A stretch of DNA of 64,000 bases from a bacterium (GTDB lineage: Bacteria; Planctomycetota; Planctomycetia; Isosphaerales; Isosphaeraceae): positions 62,001 to 126,000 of the forward strand of contig WGMM01000005.1 of assembly GCA_016125085.1 (NCBI GenBank). The letters run 5' to 3'. Of this stretch, positions 39,201 through 48,306 are shown in pieces. The position numbers and the translations under genes are program-made. The first letter of the stretch is position 1; each line of letters begins with the position of its first letter. Under the pieces are notes generated by a model. It ran no database searches. It saw only the letters and a program-made list of their open reading frames with translations, and was not told the DNA's origin.

Positions 39201-40142
39201 TTGAGCCCTTCACTCAAATCCCTGCTGCTGGCCGTTTACAATCCGGTCGTTCACGGCCTGAGGAAATCGTCGCGCTGGGCTCGGGCGTTCGCACGGGTCC
39301 CATGGTCATCTTGCTCGATCTGCGGCCGAAAAGGGCCGAAACTGTTCGTGCCCGAGGCCGTCAGCGACGAACTGGTCACTATGTGGGGCCTGAACGAGGC
39401 CGAAGCGTTCGAACTGAGACTCAAGGAATCGCTCATCTGCCCCTGGTGCGGTTCGAAACACAGGGCACGTCGGCTGGTGGCCGTCTTCGCCGACGAAGTC
39501 GGGAACTCGACGATCTCCGATCGTCATTCATCGGATTCGGGCTCACCCGTTCATGGCCGAAATGGCACGAATTCCGTTCTTATCCTCAACCGGATCGATG
39601 GCCTGGAGCGGATGCGCATGCCCGCATCGATCACCGAATTCGTTCAGACGGACTTTGCCGAAGGAGCCCGGCCAGGGGAGACGGTAAATGGCGTACGCCA
39701 TGAAGATGCGCAATGCCTTACCTTCGACGACGGCATGTTCGCGGCGGTCATCGACTCGGAAACGCTGGAACACGTGCCGGATACGAATCAGGCCCTGAGC
39801 GAGATCGGACGTGTCTTGCGGCCAGGCGGTTCGCACATTTTCACCATACCGATGAAGCCTGGAACCGAACGGACCGAACCACGCATCGTATGCGATGCAT
39901 CAGGAGCCTGGAGGGATCGAATCCTGCCGCGACTGCACCATCCTGGCGGCAGCTGGGGGTGGGAAGTTCACACGGAATTCGGCGCGGATTTCGCCGAAAA
40001 GCTGGAGTCGATGGGATGGGAAGTCCGCATCGACAGAGCAAGTTCCGATGATCTCCTGATTTACGGTAAGACCTGTGTGTGCGATGTTTACGTGACGCGA
40101 AAGTCTGACGGAAGTCGTATCGGCACTGGACGGAGTCGCTAG
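39201..40142 (+). CDS. Zinc-ribbon plus class I SAM-dependent methyltransferase-like protein
   Basis: This 313-residue protein starts with a short amphipathic leader, then a four-cysteine module (CSICGRKGPKLF and, 60 residues on, LICPWCGSKHRAR), a likely zinc ribbon. The C-terminal half has the Methyltransf_11 pattern HEDAQCLTFDDGMFAAVIDSET, LEHVPDTNQALSEIGRVLRPGG and SHIFTIPM. The usual glycine-rich SAM loop is not obvious, so cofactor binding may be altered. The only start near the N-terminus is TTG at 39201, with no strong ribosome site, so the N-end is uncertain. Related genes often sit among glycosylation genes; the acceptor is unknown. Confidence 0.78.
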   Translation: MSPSLKSLLLAVYNPVVHGLRKSSRWARAFARVPWSSCSICGRKGPKLFVPEAVSDELVTMWGLNEAEAFELRLKESLICPWCGSKHRARRLVAVFADEVGNSTISDRHSSDSGSPVHGRNGTNSVLILNRIDGLERMRMPASITEFVQTDFAEGARPGETVNGVRHEDAQCLTFDDGMFAAVIDSETLEHVPDTNQALSEIGRVLRPGGSHIFTIPMKPGTERTEPRIVCDASGAWRDRILPRLHHPGGSWGWEVHTEFGADFAEKLESMGWEVRIDRASSDDLLIYGKTCVCDVYVTRKSDGSRIGTGRSR

Positions 40143-40180
40143 AATCTCTTGCGGAACACGAGATACACGGAAGCGTTCGA

Positions 40181-41020
40181 ATGAGCAGACTCGACAAATA
40201 CCGGAAAGCGTTCGACAAATCGAAGGCCGAGCAAGCTCGCGACCTGAGCAGGCTGCATCGGCAGATCGCCACCGAGGCCGCCCGCAGGCTGACGGTGATT
40301 CTCGAATCGGACCGTGGCAAGCGCGAACCAGTGTCGGCAGACTTTCACGCCGCGAAGATGCAGGCTGTGGCCGTTCTCGGGCTCGTCGTTCGACCGGGGG
40401 AATTGCCGCCCGATTCGCTGGTTCGTGAGATTTACGAAAACGAGACGGAAATTGCGGCCAAAGAGGAACTTGACGTCGCGCAACACACTGAGCCGGCGAC
40501 GGCCGATCTCCAGGCGGGGTCGACTTATGCCGACCGGTTCGATCATTTCCTCTCCCTCCTGAAGATACTGGAACGGGTGAAGCAGGATCCGAAGACCCAT
40601 CCGGAAGGGGATGCCCTCTATCACAGCCTCCAGGTTTTCGACCTGGTTCTGAACAAGAATCCTTATGACGAAGAACTGCTGACCGCCGCTTTACTGCACG
40701 ATGTCGGCAAGGCGACGGACCCCTTCGGCGATTCGTATGCCGCCAGTGTGAAGGCCCTTCATGGGCGTATTACGCCGCGCACAGCGCGACTGATCGAGCG
40801 GCTGCCGGCTGCCAAGGCTCAACTGGCTGGTGCGCTTGGGTATCGGGCACGCCGGGCGCTGGACCGGGACGAAGATTCCGAAGCTCTTGCACTGCTGGCG
40901 GAAGCGGACAGGGAAGGACGCAAATCGGGTGTCGAAGTGCCGACGCCTGAAGAAGCGGTCGAGACATTGAGGCAGCTGTCCGAAGACTTTGGGATCGAGT
41001 CGGAACTCGAGAATTCGTAA
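40181..41020 (+). CDS. HD-domain phosphohydrolase-like protein
   Basis: In this 279-residue protein the N-terminal ~120 residues are helical and charged. They are followed by an HD metal-binding region: a first His in GDALYHSLQVFDLVLN and the HD pair in LLTAALLHDVGKATDP. A further histidine lies in VKALHGRITPRTARLIERL. HD proteins hydrolyse phosphate esters of nucleotides or related substrates; this one has no (p)ppGpp synthetase domain. The substrate is unknown. The ATG at 40181 is 38 bases after the methyltransferase stop, so cotranscription is likely. Confidence 0.8.
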   Translation: MSRLDKYRKAFDKSKAEQARDLSRLHRQIATEAARRLTVILESDRGKREPVSADFHAAKMQAVAVLGLVVRPGELPPDSLVREIYENETEIAAKEELDVAQHTEPATADLQAGSTYADRFDHFLSLLKILERVKQDPKTHPEGDALYHSLQVFDLVLNKNPYDEELLTAALLHDVGKATDPFGDSYAASVKALHGRITPRTARLIERLPAAKAQLAGALGYRARRALDRDEDSEALALLAEADREGRKSGVEVPTPEEAVETLRQLSEDFGIESELENS

Positions 41021-41035
41021 GCAGAGGAAAACCGA

Positions 41036-41064
41036 GAACCCCGGAGCCAGCGCTGCCGGGGTTC
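41036..41064. terminator. Hairpin terminator between HD-protein and peroxiredoxin genes
   Basis: A 9-bp stem GAACCCCGG/CCGGGGTTC encloses an 11-base loop between convergent genes. The T-rich flank (TCGGTTTTCCTC) is on the minus-strand side, so it fits the peroxiredoxin gene best. Confidence 0.6.
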
Positions 41065-41116
41065 GAGTCGAATCATCGGCGCAAACCGAAGCTATTACGT
41101 TTACGTTGCCGACCGA

Positions 41117-41653
41117 TCATTCGGAGAGGCCGAGACTCTTGATCTTGGAGGCCAGGTCCGCCCCGGCTTCGGTCGTCCGGATCTTTTTGTCGATTTCCTT
41201 GATCGTGCCCGACTTGTCGATGTAGAAAGTCCAGCGTTCCGGGTTGGCCCGGCCTTCATGCACGACACCGTATGCCTTGGCGGTCGATTTTTCGGGGTCG
41301 CACAGGATCGGATAATCCAGGTCGAGCGATTTGGCGAATTTCGCGTTTTCTTCGGGCGTATCGCAAGAAGCCGTGAAATACGCGACGCCGGTGGGTTTGA
41401 GCTTCTCGCTGGAAGCCCTCAGGCTCTTGCATTCGGCCGTGCAGCCGCCTGTGAACGCCTTGGGGAACCAGGCGACGACGACGGCCTGTTTGCCGGCAAA
41501 GTCGGAGAGTTTGTACGTCTTGCCGTCAGAGCCTTTCAGCGTGAAGTCAGGGGCTTTGTCGCCGACTTTGAGTTCGGCGCGGGCCGATGCGGTCAAGCCA
41601 AGGATCACGGTGCAAACCGTGGCGAGTCGTCGAAATGCGGATGCGGAAATCAT
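41117..41653 (-). CDS. Secreted peroxiredoxin (AhpC/TSA, BCP type)
   Basis: This 178-residue protein has a signal peptide ([19 protein letters not shown]) and a thioredoxin-fold body ([20 protein letters not shown]). The peroxidatic cysteine is in [12 protein letters not shown]; the second cysteine five residues on matches the atypical 2-Cys BCP class. It would reduce hydrogen peroxide or organic hydroperoxides in the periplasm. The ending ([19 protein letters not shown]) is family-typical. The start MISASAFRR at 41653 begins the signal sequence; the 16-residue extension is rejected. Confidence 0.93.
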   Translation of the reverse strand: MISASAFRRLATVCTVILGLTASARAELKVGDKAPDFTLKGSDGKTYKLSDFAGKQAVVVAWFPKAFTGGCTAECKSLRASSEKLKPTGVAYFTASCDTPEENAKFAKSLDLDYPILCDPEKSTAKAYGVVHEGRANPERWTFYIDKSGTIKEIDKKIRTTEAGADLASKIKSLGLSE

Positions 41654-41759
41654 GGCGATTGGATCGTTCCCTTTACCCGGATTGGAGTTGCGTCGGACCA
41701 AGCATGTCCGCCGTCACTTTTCAGATTAACCGAGCCGGGATGCTGGCTCAATGGCGCAG

Positions 41760-41795
41760 AAAAACGCTCCAGGCCGGCGATGGACCGGCTGGAGC
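41760..41795 (-). terminator. Rho-independent terminator of the VWA gene
   Basis: On the minus strand GCTCCAGCCGG pairs with CCGGCCTGGAGC with a single bulged base, and is followed by GTTTTTC. Confidence 0.85.
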
Positions 41796-41827
41796 CTTCG
41801 AACGGACGATTCCGACTCGGCCAGCGA

Positions 41828-42421
41828 TTATTTGCTCTGGCGTTTCTCGCGGACCCGCGCGCTCAAGTCATCTCTCAATGCATTGCTGACACCCATAGGC
41901 GTCGGGGCGTAAGCCATGATATCGGCTTCTTTAATGGTCCAGCTTCTTGCCATCTGCCGGGATTCGAGCGTGGCGCCGAGGAAGATGAACTCCCAGGAGT
42001 AGACGGTGCTTTGATGCTCGATCATCTGGGCGACTTTTGCGTTCGAATAGACCCTGGAAGAGTTTTCGTAGCCGTCGGTCATGCAGGCGACGATGACTTT
42101 CGAAGGGCGCTGGTGCTCGGGAGTCGCCGCGAGCCGCTTGCCAATCTCGTCGATCGTCCGGCCCATGGCGTCCAGCAAAGCCGTGCTGGCCCTCGGCTGA
42201 TAAGTCCCGTCGTTCAGGTATGGCACCTGGGCAAGAGGCATGTGGTCGAAGGGTTTGAGATATTCGTTGTCGAAAAGAACGAGAGTGAAGCGAACTTCGC
42301 CAGGCTCCTTCTTCTGCTCATCGAGAAAGTGGTTGAAACCGCCGATCGCCTCACTCTTCATGGTCTCCATGGATCCGGATCGATCCATGACGAACGCGAT
42401 TTCCGTAAGATCAGGATTCAT
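41828..42421 (-). CDS. von Willebrand factor A domain protein
   Basis: This 197-residue single-domain protein begins MNPDLTEIAFVMDRSGSMET, the DxSGS metal-ion-dependent adhesion motif. It also has the distal VIVACMTDGYENSS acidic site and a mid-domain Thr in QPRASTALLDAMGRT. It is related to stand-alone VWA proteins (YegL-like) found in bacteria. No signal peptide is present, so it acts in the cytoplasm, probably as a protein-interaction module. The ribosome site AAGGAGC supports the start at 42421. Its own terminator follows. Confidence 0.87.
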   Translation of the reverse strand: MNPDLTEIAFVMDRSGSMETMKSEAIGGFNHFLDEQKKEPGEVRFTLVLFDNEYLKPFDHMPLAQVPYLNDGTYQPRASTALLDAMGRTIDEIGKRLAATPEHQRPSKVIVACMTDGYENSSRVYSNAKVAQMIEHQSTVYSWEFIFLGATLESRQMARSWTIKEADIMAYAPTPMGVSNALRDDLSARVREKRQSK

Positions 42422-42600
42422 ACGACAATAGCTCCTTCGATCAGCCTGTGCGAACACGGACCTTGACCCCGCAGGACAGGGTGCTTGCGAGAAGGGAAGG
42501 TCTTGGGGATGCAAAACTCAACGCACCGGAGAATACTGAACCCTATCGATTTCGATACGATTCAAGAATATTCAGGGGTGGCTGGCAAGTCAAGAAAGTC

Positions 42601-42628
42601 GGACGTCGCGCCGCTGGGGCGCAACGTC
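42601..42628 (-). terminator. Candidate hairpin terminator of the radical SAM gene
   Basis: GGACGT-C-GCGCC pairs with GGCGC-A-ACGTCC, with one internal mismatch and a five-base loop. It lies about 60 bases after the stop at 42688 and has a weak T-rich tail. Confidence 0.4.
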
Positions 42629-42687
42629 CGTGATTTATGGGCGAATTTTGACGAACGCAACCGGAAGAACCGGTTCGACCGGCAGAT

Positions 42688-44259
42688 TCAGAAAGAATTG
42701 ACGAGCTTGCGTTCGCCGGTGACGAAAGACTTGACCATGCGATGCACGTGCCAGTGGATCATGGCCTTGACGACATAATAGAACCTGACGCCACCTTCCT
42801 TGCGGAGCCGGAACAGGTTGTCGATCCGTTTTTCGTACACGGCAAGGAGCGCCGGGTCGGTCACTTTCTTTTTCAATCTGCGATAGGCATAGTGTGCCGC
42901 GGCCTGGTCATAGACCTGGCACTTCAGCCAGCTCAGTGGGTGGCTGCGCCAGTAGTCCTTATATTGCGGCTGGCGGTTGCCGATGTAGATGCGCTCATGA
43001 ATGAAGAGTTCGTCGAGCCGGTCGAAGAAGGCGTTGACGTCGTGGACTTCGCGGAGCACTTCGAGGTAGCCGTCGCGCAGCTCCTCACGCGTCATCTGGA
43101 GCGGAATGACGTTCGTGCCGAATTCCGGCTCATCGGCGTAATCCAGGCGGCCTTCTTCCGCCAGGCGTTTATGGAGCGGCGTTTTCGGGATGGCATGGAG
43201 CATGCCGATCATCGAACTTGTGATGCGGCTTTCCTTGAGGAACAGTTTCTGCCGTTCGAAGATCGTGCGGTCGTCCGAATCGAACCCGACGATCATGCCG
43301 CACCAGACGTCGATCCCGGCGCGCTGGATGGTATGGACACGGCCGAGGATCGAATCGCCGGCCCGCACGTTCTGGAATTTTTTGGTTTCTTTCAGGGCTT
43401 CTTCGTTCGGGCTTTCGATGCCGACGAAAACGGCGACGAAATTGGCCTGGGTCATCAGCGAAAGAAGTTCAGGGTCGTCGGCCAGGTCGAGCGAGGCCTC
43501 CGTGAACATCGACATGGGGAACCCATGCCGCCGTTGCCAGGCGACGACCTCGCGGAGAACTTCCTTGATGGCTTTTTTGTTGCCGATGAGATTGTCGTCG
43601 ACGACGAACACGGAACGCATGCCGGATTTGCGCATGGCATCGAGTTCGCGGATCACCTGAGCCGAGGTTTTCAGCCTGGGCCGACGGCCGAAGGTGACGA
43701 TGATATCGCAGAACTCGCACTGAAACGGGCATCCGCGTGAGAACTGCAGGCTGCCGAAGGCGTACTGGTTCATTTTCAGAAGGTCGAACCGGGGCACGGG
43801 GACCTTCGTCATGTCCGATTTTTCGAGCTGTTCGTAGCGGGCGGAATGATTGCCTTCGGCCCATTCGGCCAGGAAGGCGGGCCATGTTTCTTCGGCCTCG
43901 CCAACGAAAATGACATCCACGAGATTTTCGAAATAGTCTTCCTGAACCGTGATCCAGGGGCCGCCGACGACAGTGAAGCAGCCGAGGTTTTTCAGCTGGG
44001 TGAGAATCTCGGTCATCCGGAACCGTTGAACGGACATGCCGGTGACGCCGACGATGTCGGCCCGGCGGCAGCGTTCCCAGTCGATCGGTTCGACATTTTC
44101 GTCCATCAGGGTGACGGTATGACCCTCTGGCGTGAGAGCGGCCAGAAGCGGCAGACATGCGACCGGCAGATTGGCCTTTTTGCCGAGCATTTCCAGCGCA
44201 TGTTCCATGCCCCAGTACGAGACTTCGAACCTGGGGTTGATGAGGACGATGTCCGCCAT
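42688..44259 (-). CDS. B12-binding radical SAM protein (HpnP-like, DUF4070 C-terminus)
   Basis: This 523-residue protein has an N-terminal cobalamin-binding domain (ADIVLINPRFEVSYWGMEHA, VGVTGMSVQRF, VVGGPWITVQEDYF). A radical SAM barrel follows with the cluster motif CPFQCEFC, where S-adenosylmethionine binds. The C-terminal segment (MTREELRDGYLEVLREVHD) matches the DUF4070 tail. Related enzymes such as the hopanoid C-2 methylase HpnP make C- or P-methylations, but the substrate here is unknown; I do not assert HpnP function. AAGGAGC nine bases upstream fixes the start at 44259. It is a plausible cobalamin user in a genome that regulates another gene by a B12 riboswitch. Confidence 0.9.
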   Translation of the reverse strand: MADIVLINPRFEVSYWGMEHALEMLGKKANLPVACLPLLAALTPEGHTVTLMDENVEPIDWERCRRADIVGVTGMSVQRFRMTEILTQLKNLGCFTVVGGPWITVQEDYFENLVDVIFVGEAEETWPAFLAEWAEGNHSARYEQLEKSDMTKVPVPRFDLLKMNQYAFGSLQFSRGCPFQCEFCDIIVTFGRRPRLKTSAQVIRELDAMRKSGMRSVFVVDDNLIGNKKAIKEVLREVVAWQRRHGFPMSMFTEASLDLADDPELLSLMTQANFVAVFVGIESPNEEALKETKKFQNVRAGDSILGRVHTIQRAGIDVWCGMIVGFDSDDRTIFERQKLFLKESRITSSMIGMLHAIPKTPLHKRLAEEGRLDYADEPEFGTNVIPLQMTREELRDGYLEVLREVHDVNAFFDRLDELFIHERIYIGNRQPQYKDYWRSHPLSWLKCQVYDQAAAHYAYRRLKKKVTDPALLAVYEKRIDNLFRLRKEGGVRFYYVVKAMIHWHVHRMVKSFVTGERKLVNSF

Positions 44260-44574
44260 GATCCGAAGCTCCTTCTTGTCAGGGTTCAATTGATTTCGAC
44301 CGAATCCGGATCGCTTCTGAAATCCGATCCTGTGCGATGTTGGCTTCCGTGCCGACGCTCACGTGTGAAATTGCGAGAGAATCGATCGAGACACCGCCTG
44401 GGGAAACTCATCTTCCGTGAACCCGGGGGCTTCGAACAGACCAAGTCTGGCGGATTCTCGAAACGAAAACGCACGAAGCATGGGGGGATGCTCCGTGCGG
44501 AGGGGGGAGAGACATGTGCCGCCGAGGTTCGCCGTCACACGTCCGATTCGATTGCTTCGTCGCCGGCTGACCGA
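44260..44574. other. Gene-free region between radical SAM and cyclophilin genes
   Basis: This 315-base region contains the terminator of the cyclophilin gene at 44461-44498. I see no other gene or fold. Confidence 0.55.
44461..44498 (-). terminator. Rho-independent terminator of the cyclophilin gene
   Basis: On the minus strand GCACGGAGCAT pairs with ATGCTTCGTGC around a six-base C loop, followed by GTTTTCGTTT. Confidence 0.88.
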
Positions 44575-47292
44575 TCAGAATCTCGGCAGCCGCAGCCCGG
44601 TGGGCAGGATCATATTCACGATCCTGTTCGCGAGCGATGTGTCGTTTCGGCTCGTTTGAACCGTGTAAGCCAGACCCTTGGGCAACTGACCGACGATCCG
44701 GGTGGAAGTCAGGTCGTTCACGGCCTGGGACTGAGTCGGGTTTCCGGCCACATCGGTCAGGCTTTCCCGCTCCAGAGTGACACGGACCTTGCGGGATCTC
44801 GGGCCGGCCTTGCGGTCGAGCACCATGTTGTAGGTGCCTTCCGCGGAACCGGTCGTCGCGACGTTCCGCAGCTTGCCGGCACTGATAGTCTGACCCACCT
44901 GGCGGCCGGACATGTTCACGATTCGATAGTTCAGAGGGCTGGTCCAGTACGATTCGGCGAGACCCGATCCGCTGTCCGCGGCGTTGATCCGCACCTGGCC
45001 ACTGAACTTGTTATAGCCGATCTGGGTCACGATCGGGCCGACCGTGTCGATCACCAGCGGCGAACCGCTACCGGCCTCGGTGCCCATGAGCTGTTTCGTG
45101 ATCGATTCCGAGCCACGGGTGACAACCATCGATACGCTGTAGCGGCCGTCCGCAAGGGCATCGTTCACCGTCACGAACCAGCGGCCGTCTTCGCCTGCCG
45201 TTGCCGATCCGAGTTCGATCGCCGAACTTCCCGCCTGATCGAGCCGCTGAGCGATGAGCTTGACGGTCGCTCCCGGAGCGGTCTGGCCTTCGAACAGCGG
45301 TTTGCTGTTGCGGGTGATGCTGTCCTTGCTCGAGACGCCCGTGTCGGACACCGCGGCCAGTCGACCGCCGGATTGTGCGGCCAGATCGCCATCGGTAGTC
45401 GGTGGTGCCGTCGGTTCCGGAGGCAAGGTCGGTGCCGGTTCCGTGGGTGTCGGAGTCGGCGTCACCGGCGGGTCGACAGGCGAAGGCTGAGGTGTAATCC
45501 CGCCTGGGGCACTGATTTGAATGGGCGTCGTCGCGGTCGTCGCGGACGTGCCCTTGTCGCGGATCAGGACCATCGCATTACGCCGGCCGGCCTTGGCATA
45601 GGTGTGCTGGCCATAGACTTCGATCGTCCCGGATGCGTTCTTGACGATCTGGGTGGCGTTTTCGATCGCACCGTCGCCCCAGCGGATCAGGGCGGTGTAG
45701 TCGCTGACGGGCGACTTCGGGTTCGTGTCGGTGAACGTCGCCACGATCCCGTTCCAGGATTGGCCGGCGACGACTCCTGCCGGAGTGGTTCCGCGGGCCG
45801 CCAGCGGTGCGTCGGCCACGTTGTACTGGGATGTCACCTGACCCTTGACGTTCTCGGGGGTCAATTCGGTGGCGTAATCGCCCACGAATGCCTTCGTCGA
45901 ATAGGTGCCTTCGTTCAGGAAGGTATGACTGCCGACGATTTCGAAACCGCCGCCCAGCCGGGATCTGACTTTGCCAGCGGATGTCGTGCCGTCGCCCCAG
46001 TCGATCGTCGTGACGTAGACGTCCGGCGAATTCGTCGTATTTTCGGCGTCCGTGAACCAGCCCACGACTCGGTCGCCAGTCGCCTGACCTTCCATGATCG
46101 TTTGCGTGACGCCCGTCATCGCGATCGGCGGCGGGTTGACGATCAGGCGGAAGTTCTGTTTGTCCCATGCGTCGGTCGTCGAGCCGCGAGCCGTCGCCCC
46201 GACTTGACGGACGCCAGCGGCAAGCTGCACGACACCGGAGAAATCGGCCTTCGGCGTGATCGTCACGACCGAACCTTCCACCTTGATATCGACCTTGTCA
46301 GCATTCGTGACGGCGACGACGGTCGATTCCAGCGGATCGTTTTCCAGGTCGGTCGCCGTCAGGTTGAAGCTGACGGGCTTGCCGATGCCAGTGGCCAGAT
46401 CCTTCACAGGGCCGAGGATCGGCGGGCTGTTGGTCGCGTCGGGCGTGACGACGATCGGCACGGCCTGCTGGGTCTTCGAACCATCGGCTGAAGTCGCGGT
46501 GATGACGAGCTGCGACGTGTAATTTCCGGCCGGCGGCTGGATCACCAGAACGGCGTCCGAGTTGTCGGTGACGACTTCGGCCTTCGTGATGACGACAGGG
46601 GTCAGCGGGAGGTCGGAGCTTGTCGTGGATACGGACTGGATCTTGTCCAGTACGTCGAACCCGCGAACCAGCTGGCCGAAGATCGTGTGATTGAAATCGA
46701 GGCCCCGCTGCGGGGTGCTCGTGATGAAGAACTGCGAGCCGTTGGTGTCCTTACCGGAGTTGGCCATGGCAAGTTGGCCGACACCCGTGAACATGGCTTT
46801 CGGGTCGAATTCGTCCGAGAACGTGAAACCCGGGCCGCCCGTGCCGTTACCGTTCGGATCGCCGCCCTGGATCATGAAATTCTTGATGACCCGGTGGAAC
46901 GTCAGGCCGTCGTAGAAGCCCTGTTGAACCAGTGTCTTGATCTTGCTGACCGTCTCGGGAGCGAGGTCGTCGAAAAGCTTGAACGTGAGCTGGCCATAGC
47001 CGCCGACGTTCATTTTGATGAACGTGCCGCCGCTGAGGACGGACGTCTTGACGGCTTCGTTATCGCTGGTGACGGAATAGCTGACAGCCGTCGCATCGCT
47101 CGTCGTGCTGGTCAGGGGCACGATCAGGCTCTTGCCGCCAGGCACGCTCAATTGCGAAAGCGCGTCCATCGCCGGAGCGGCCATCAATTCCCTGCGTTCG
47201 AACGTCTCGATCGAAACGGCGGCCTTGCGCGGCTGGCGATGCGAAACCGAACGGTTACGATTCAGCGAAGTCTCGCGATTCTGGCTTTTCAT
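44575..47292 (-). CDS. Secreted multidomain peptidyl-prolyl isomerase (cyclophilin) with Big/PKD-type domains
   Basis: In this 905-residue protein the N-terminus has no classic signal peptide but carries the planctomycete motif SIETFERRELMAA, a conserved region of surface proteins. A cyclophilin domain spans about residues 100-260 (GLTFHRVIKNFMIQGGDPNG, NGSQFFITSTPQRGLDFNHT) with the active-site Arg and Phe present. Repeats follow that resemble PKD/cadherin-like domains (TIDWGDGTTSAGKVRSR), a proline/threonine-rich linker (TPTPTEPAPTLPPEPT), then a C-terminal Big-like domain. It is probably extracellular. The start at 47292 has GGAAGGA seven bases upstream; the open frame to 48048 overlaps the divergent gene and is rejected. 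Confidence 0.9.
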   Translation of the reverse strand: MKSQNRETSLNRNRSVSHRQPRKAAVSIETFERRELMAAPAMDALSQLSVPGGKSLIVPLTSTTSDATAVSYSVTSDNEAVKTSVLSGGTFIKMNVGGYGQLTFKLFDDLAPETVSKIKTLVQQGFYDGLTFHRVIKNFMIQGGDPNGNGTGGPGFTFSDEFDPKAMFTGVGQLAMANSGKDTNGSQFFITSTPQRGLDFNHTIFGQLVRGFDVLDKIQSVSTTSSDLPLTPVVITKAEVVTDNSDAVLVIQPPAGNYTSQLVITATSADGSKTQQAVPIVVTPDATNSPPILGPVKDLATGIGKPVSFNLTATDLENDPLESTVVAVTNADKVDIKVEGSVVTITPKADFSGVVQLAAGVRQVGATARGSTTDAWDKQNFRLIVNPPPIAMTGVTQTIMEGQATGDRVVGWFTDAENTTNSPDVYVTTIDWGDGTTSAGKVRSRLGGGFEIVGSHTFLNEGTYSTKAFVGDYATELTPENVKGQVTSQYNVADAPLAARGTTPAGVVAGQSWNGIVATFTDTNPKSPVSDYTALIRWGDGAIENATQIVKNASGTIEVYGQHTYAKAGRRNAMVLIRDKGTSATTATTPIQISAPGGITPQPSPVDPPVTPTPTPTEPAPTLPPEPTAPPTTDGDLAAQSGGRLAAVSDTGVSSKDSITRNSKPLFEGQTAPGATVKLIAQRLDQAGSSAIELGSATAGEDGRWFVTVNDALADGRYSVSMVVTRGSESITKQLMGTEAGSGSPLVIDTVGPIVTQIGYNKFSGQVRINAADSGSGLAESYWTSPLNYRIVNMSGRQVGQTISAGKLRNVATTGSAEGTYNMVLDRKAGPRSRKVRVTLERESLTDVAGNPTQSQAVNDLTSTRIVGQLPKGLAYTVQTSRNDTSLANRIVNMILPTGLRLPRF

Positions 47293-47298
47293 GACGAA

Positions 47299-47305
47299 TC
47301 CTTCC
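47299..47305 (-). promoter_or_regulatory. Ribosome-binding site that sets the cyclophilin start
   Basis: On the minus strand, GGAAGGA six bases before ATG 47292 decides for the 905-residue form. Confidence 0.65.
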
Positions 47306-47568
47306 CCCTTTGCAGAAATCCCGCCACAGTTTTGATAAGCGGCTGGCCCCCCGGCACATCCGCCTTGCGGCTGGAATTCTTCATCCTTCATCAGTAAGAT
47401 CGGCAACCGGATTTCCGAATCTGGAGTCATTTTCGACAAAATTCGGAAAATCCGAACAAACCTCCCATCTTCACACGCGAAGCCCGATTCGAAATCGCAG
47501 TGCCCGGATCGGTTCGAATCGGTTCGGATCACTCGATTCGCGAATTCCGCACTCCCTGGAAGATTCGT

Positions 47569-48306
47569 ATGCCTTCGGACCTGGTGCCCCTCTGGCTGAA
47601 CTGGCATGGACGTCATGTTCTCGTCGTGGGGATGGGCGCGGTCGGGCAGCGCAGGGCGCTGACGTTTCAGCGTGCCGGCGCGACGGTGATCGGCATCGAT
47701 CCTGTGCCCGCCATTCAGGGTTCGGAATGGGGCGAGCTGATCCGCGCAGGCCTGGACCTCAAGGCCGAGCCATACGCGCCGGAGATCTTCGACGAACTGG
47801 AACTGTCGCACGGCCGGCCTGACCTCGTCCTCGCCTGCGCGACTCGGGCCGTCAACGCCCGTGTCGTCGCGGATGCCATCGCCCGTGGCCTCTGGGTCGC
47901 TTCGGCGACGTCCGAGCCTGACCGAACCGAAGACCCTTCCACAGCCCCGAACGCACATCTGGGCGCAGTCCGCGCAGGTGATTACCTGAAAGTCGCAGTC
48001 CACTCGGGCAACGTCGCCCCAGCGCTCGCTGCGGCCGTCGGCGACCATATCGCCCGGGCCTTGCTGCCTGCGGCCGACAGGCTCGCGCAGGAAGCAGCCC
48101 GATGGAGACAGCGGATCGTATCGGACCAGTCACTTGCTCCAGAGTTACGTAAACGATGTTTGTCAGCAGCCGGCGATCCGGATCGATTGCGAAGGGAAGT
48201 CGAAATGTCCGGAGCGGGGGTCGAAGATCTGCGACGATTTCTCACGGAGTTGCTCGGACCGCTACCGACCGGCGAATCCGCCACGGATGCGGAGACCATG
48301 CCGTGA
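47569..48306 (+). CDS. Precorrin-2 dehydrogenase/sirohydrochlorin ferrochelatase-like (Met8/CysG N-domain)
   Basis: This 245-residue protein has an NAD-binding Rossmann motif (VLVVGMGAVGQRRALTFQRAGA, in part) and the siroheme-synthase pattern VADAIARGLWVASATSEPD, then AVRAGDYLKVAVHSGNVAPALAA. This is the bifunctional NAD-dependent dehydrogenase plus chelatase without the C-terminal uroporphyrinogen methyltransferase. It would act on precorrin-2 in siroheme or cobalamin synthesis. The start at 47569 has GGAAG upstream. Its stop overlaps the GTG start of a molybdenum hydroxylase subunit, so it leads a four-gene unit, an unusual pairing. Confidence 0.88.
   Translation: MPSDLVPLWLNWHGRHVLVVGMGAVGQRRALTFQRAGATVIGIDPVPAIQGSEWGELIRAGLDLKAEPYAPEIFDELELSHGRPDLVLACATRAVNARVVADAIARGLWVASATSEPDRTEDPSTAPNAHLGAVRAGDYLKVAVHSGNVAPALAAAVGDHIARALLPAADRLAQEAARWRQRIVSDQSLAPELRKRCLSAAGDPDRLRREVEMSGAGVEDLRRFLTELLGPLPTGESATDAETMP

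Noticed and set aside
43846..46491. 881-residue plus-strand frame across the radical SAM and cyclophilin genes
   Set aside because: It spans two unrelated well-supported minus-strand genes and their terminator; its R/H/D-rich composition is typical of antisense shadows.
47293..48048. N-terminal extension of the cyclophilin gene
   Set aside because: It overlaps the divergent siroheme-type gene, and a good ribosome site marks ATG 47292.
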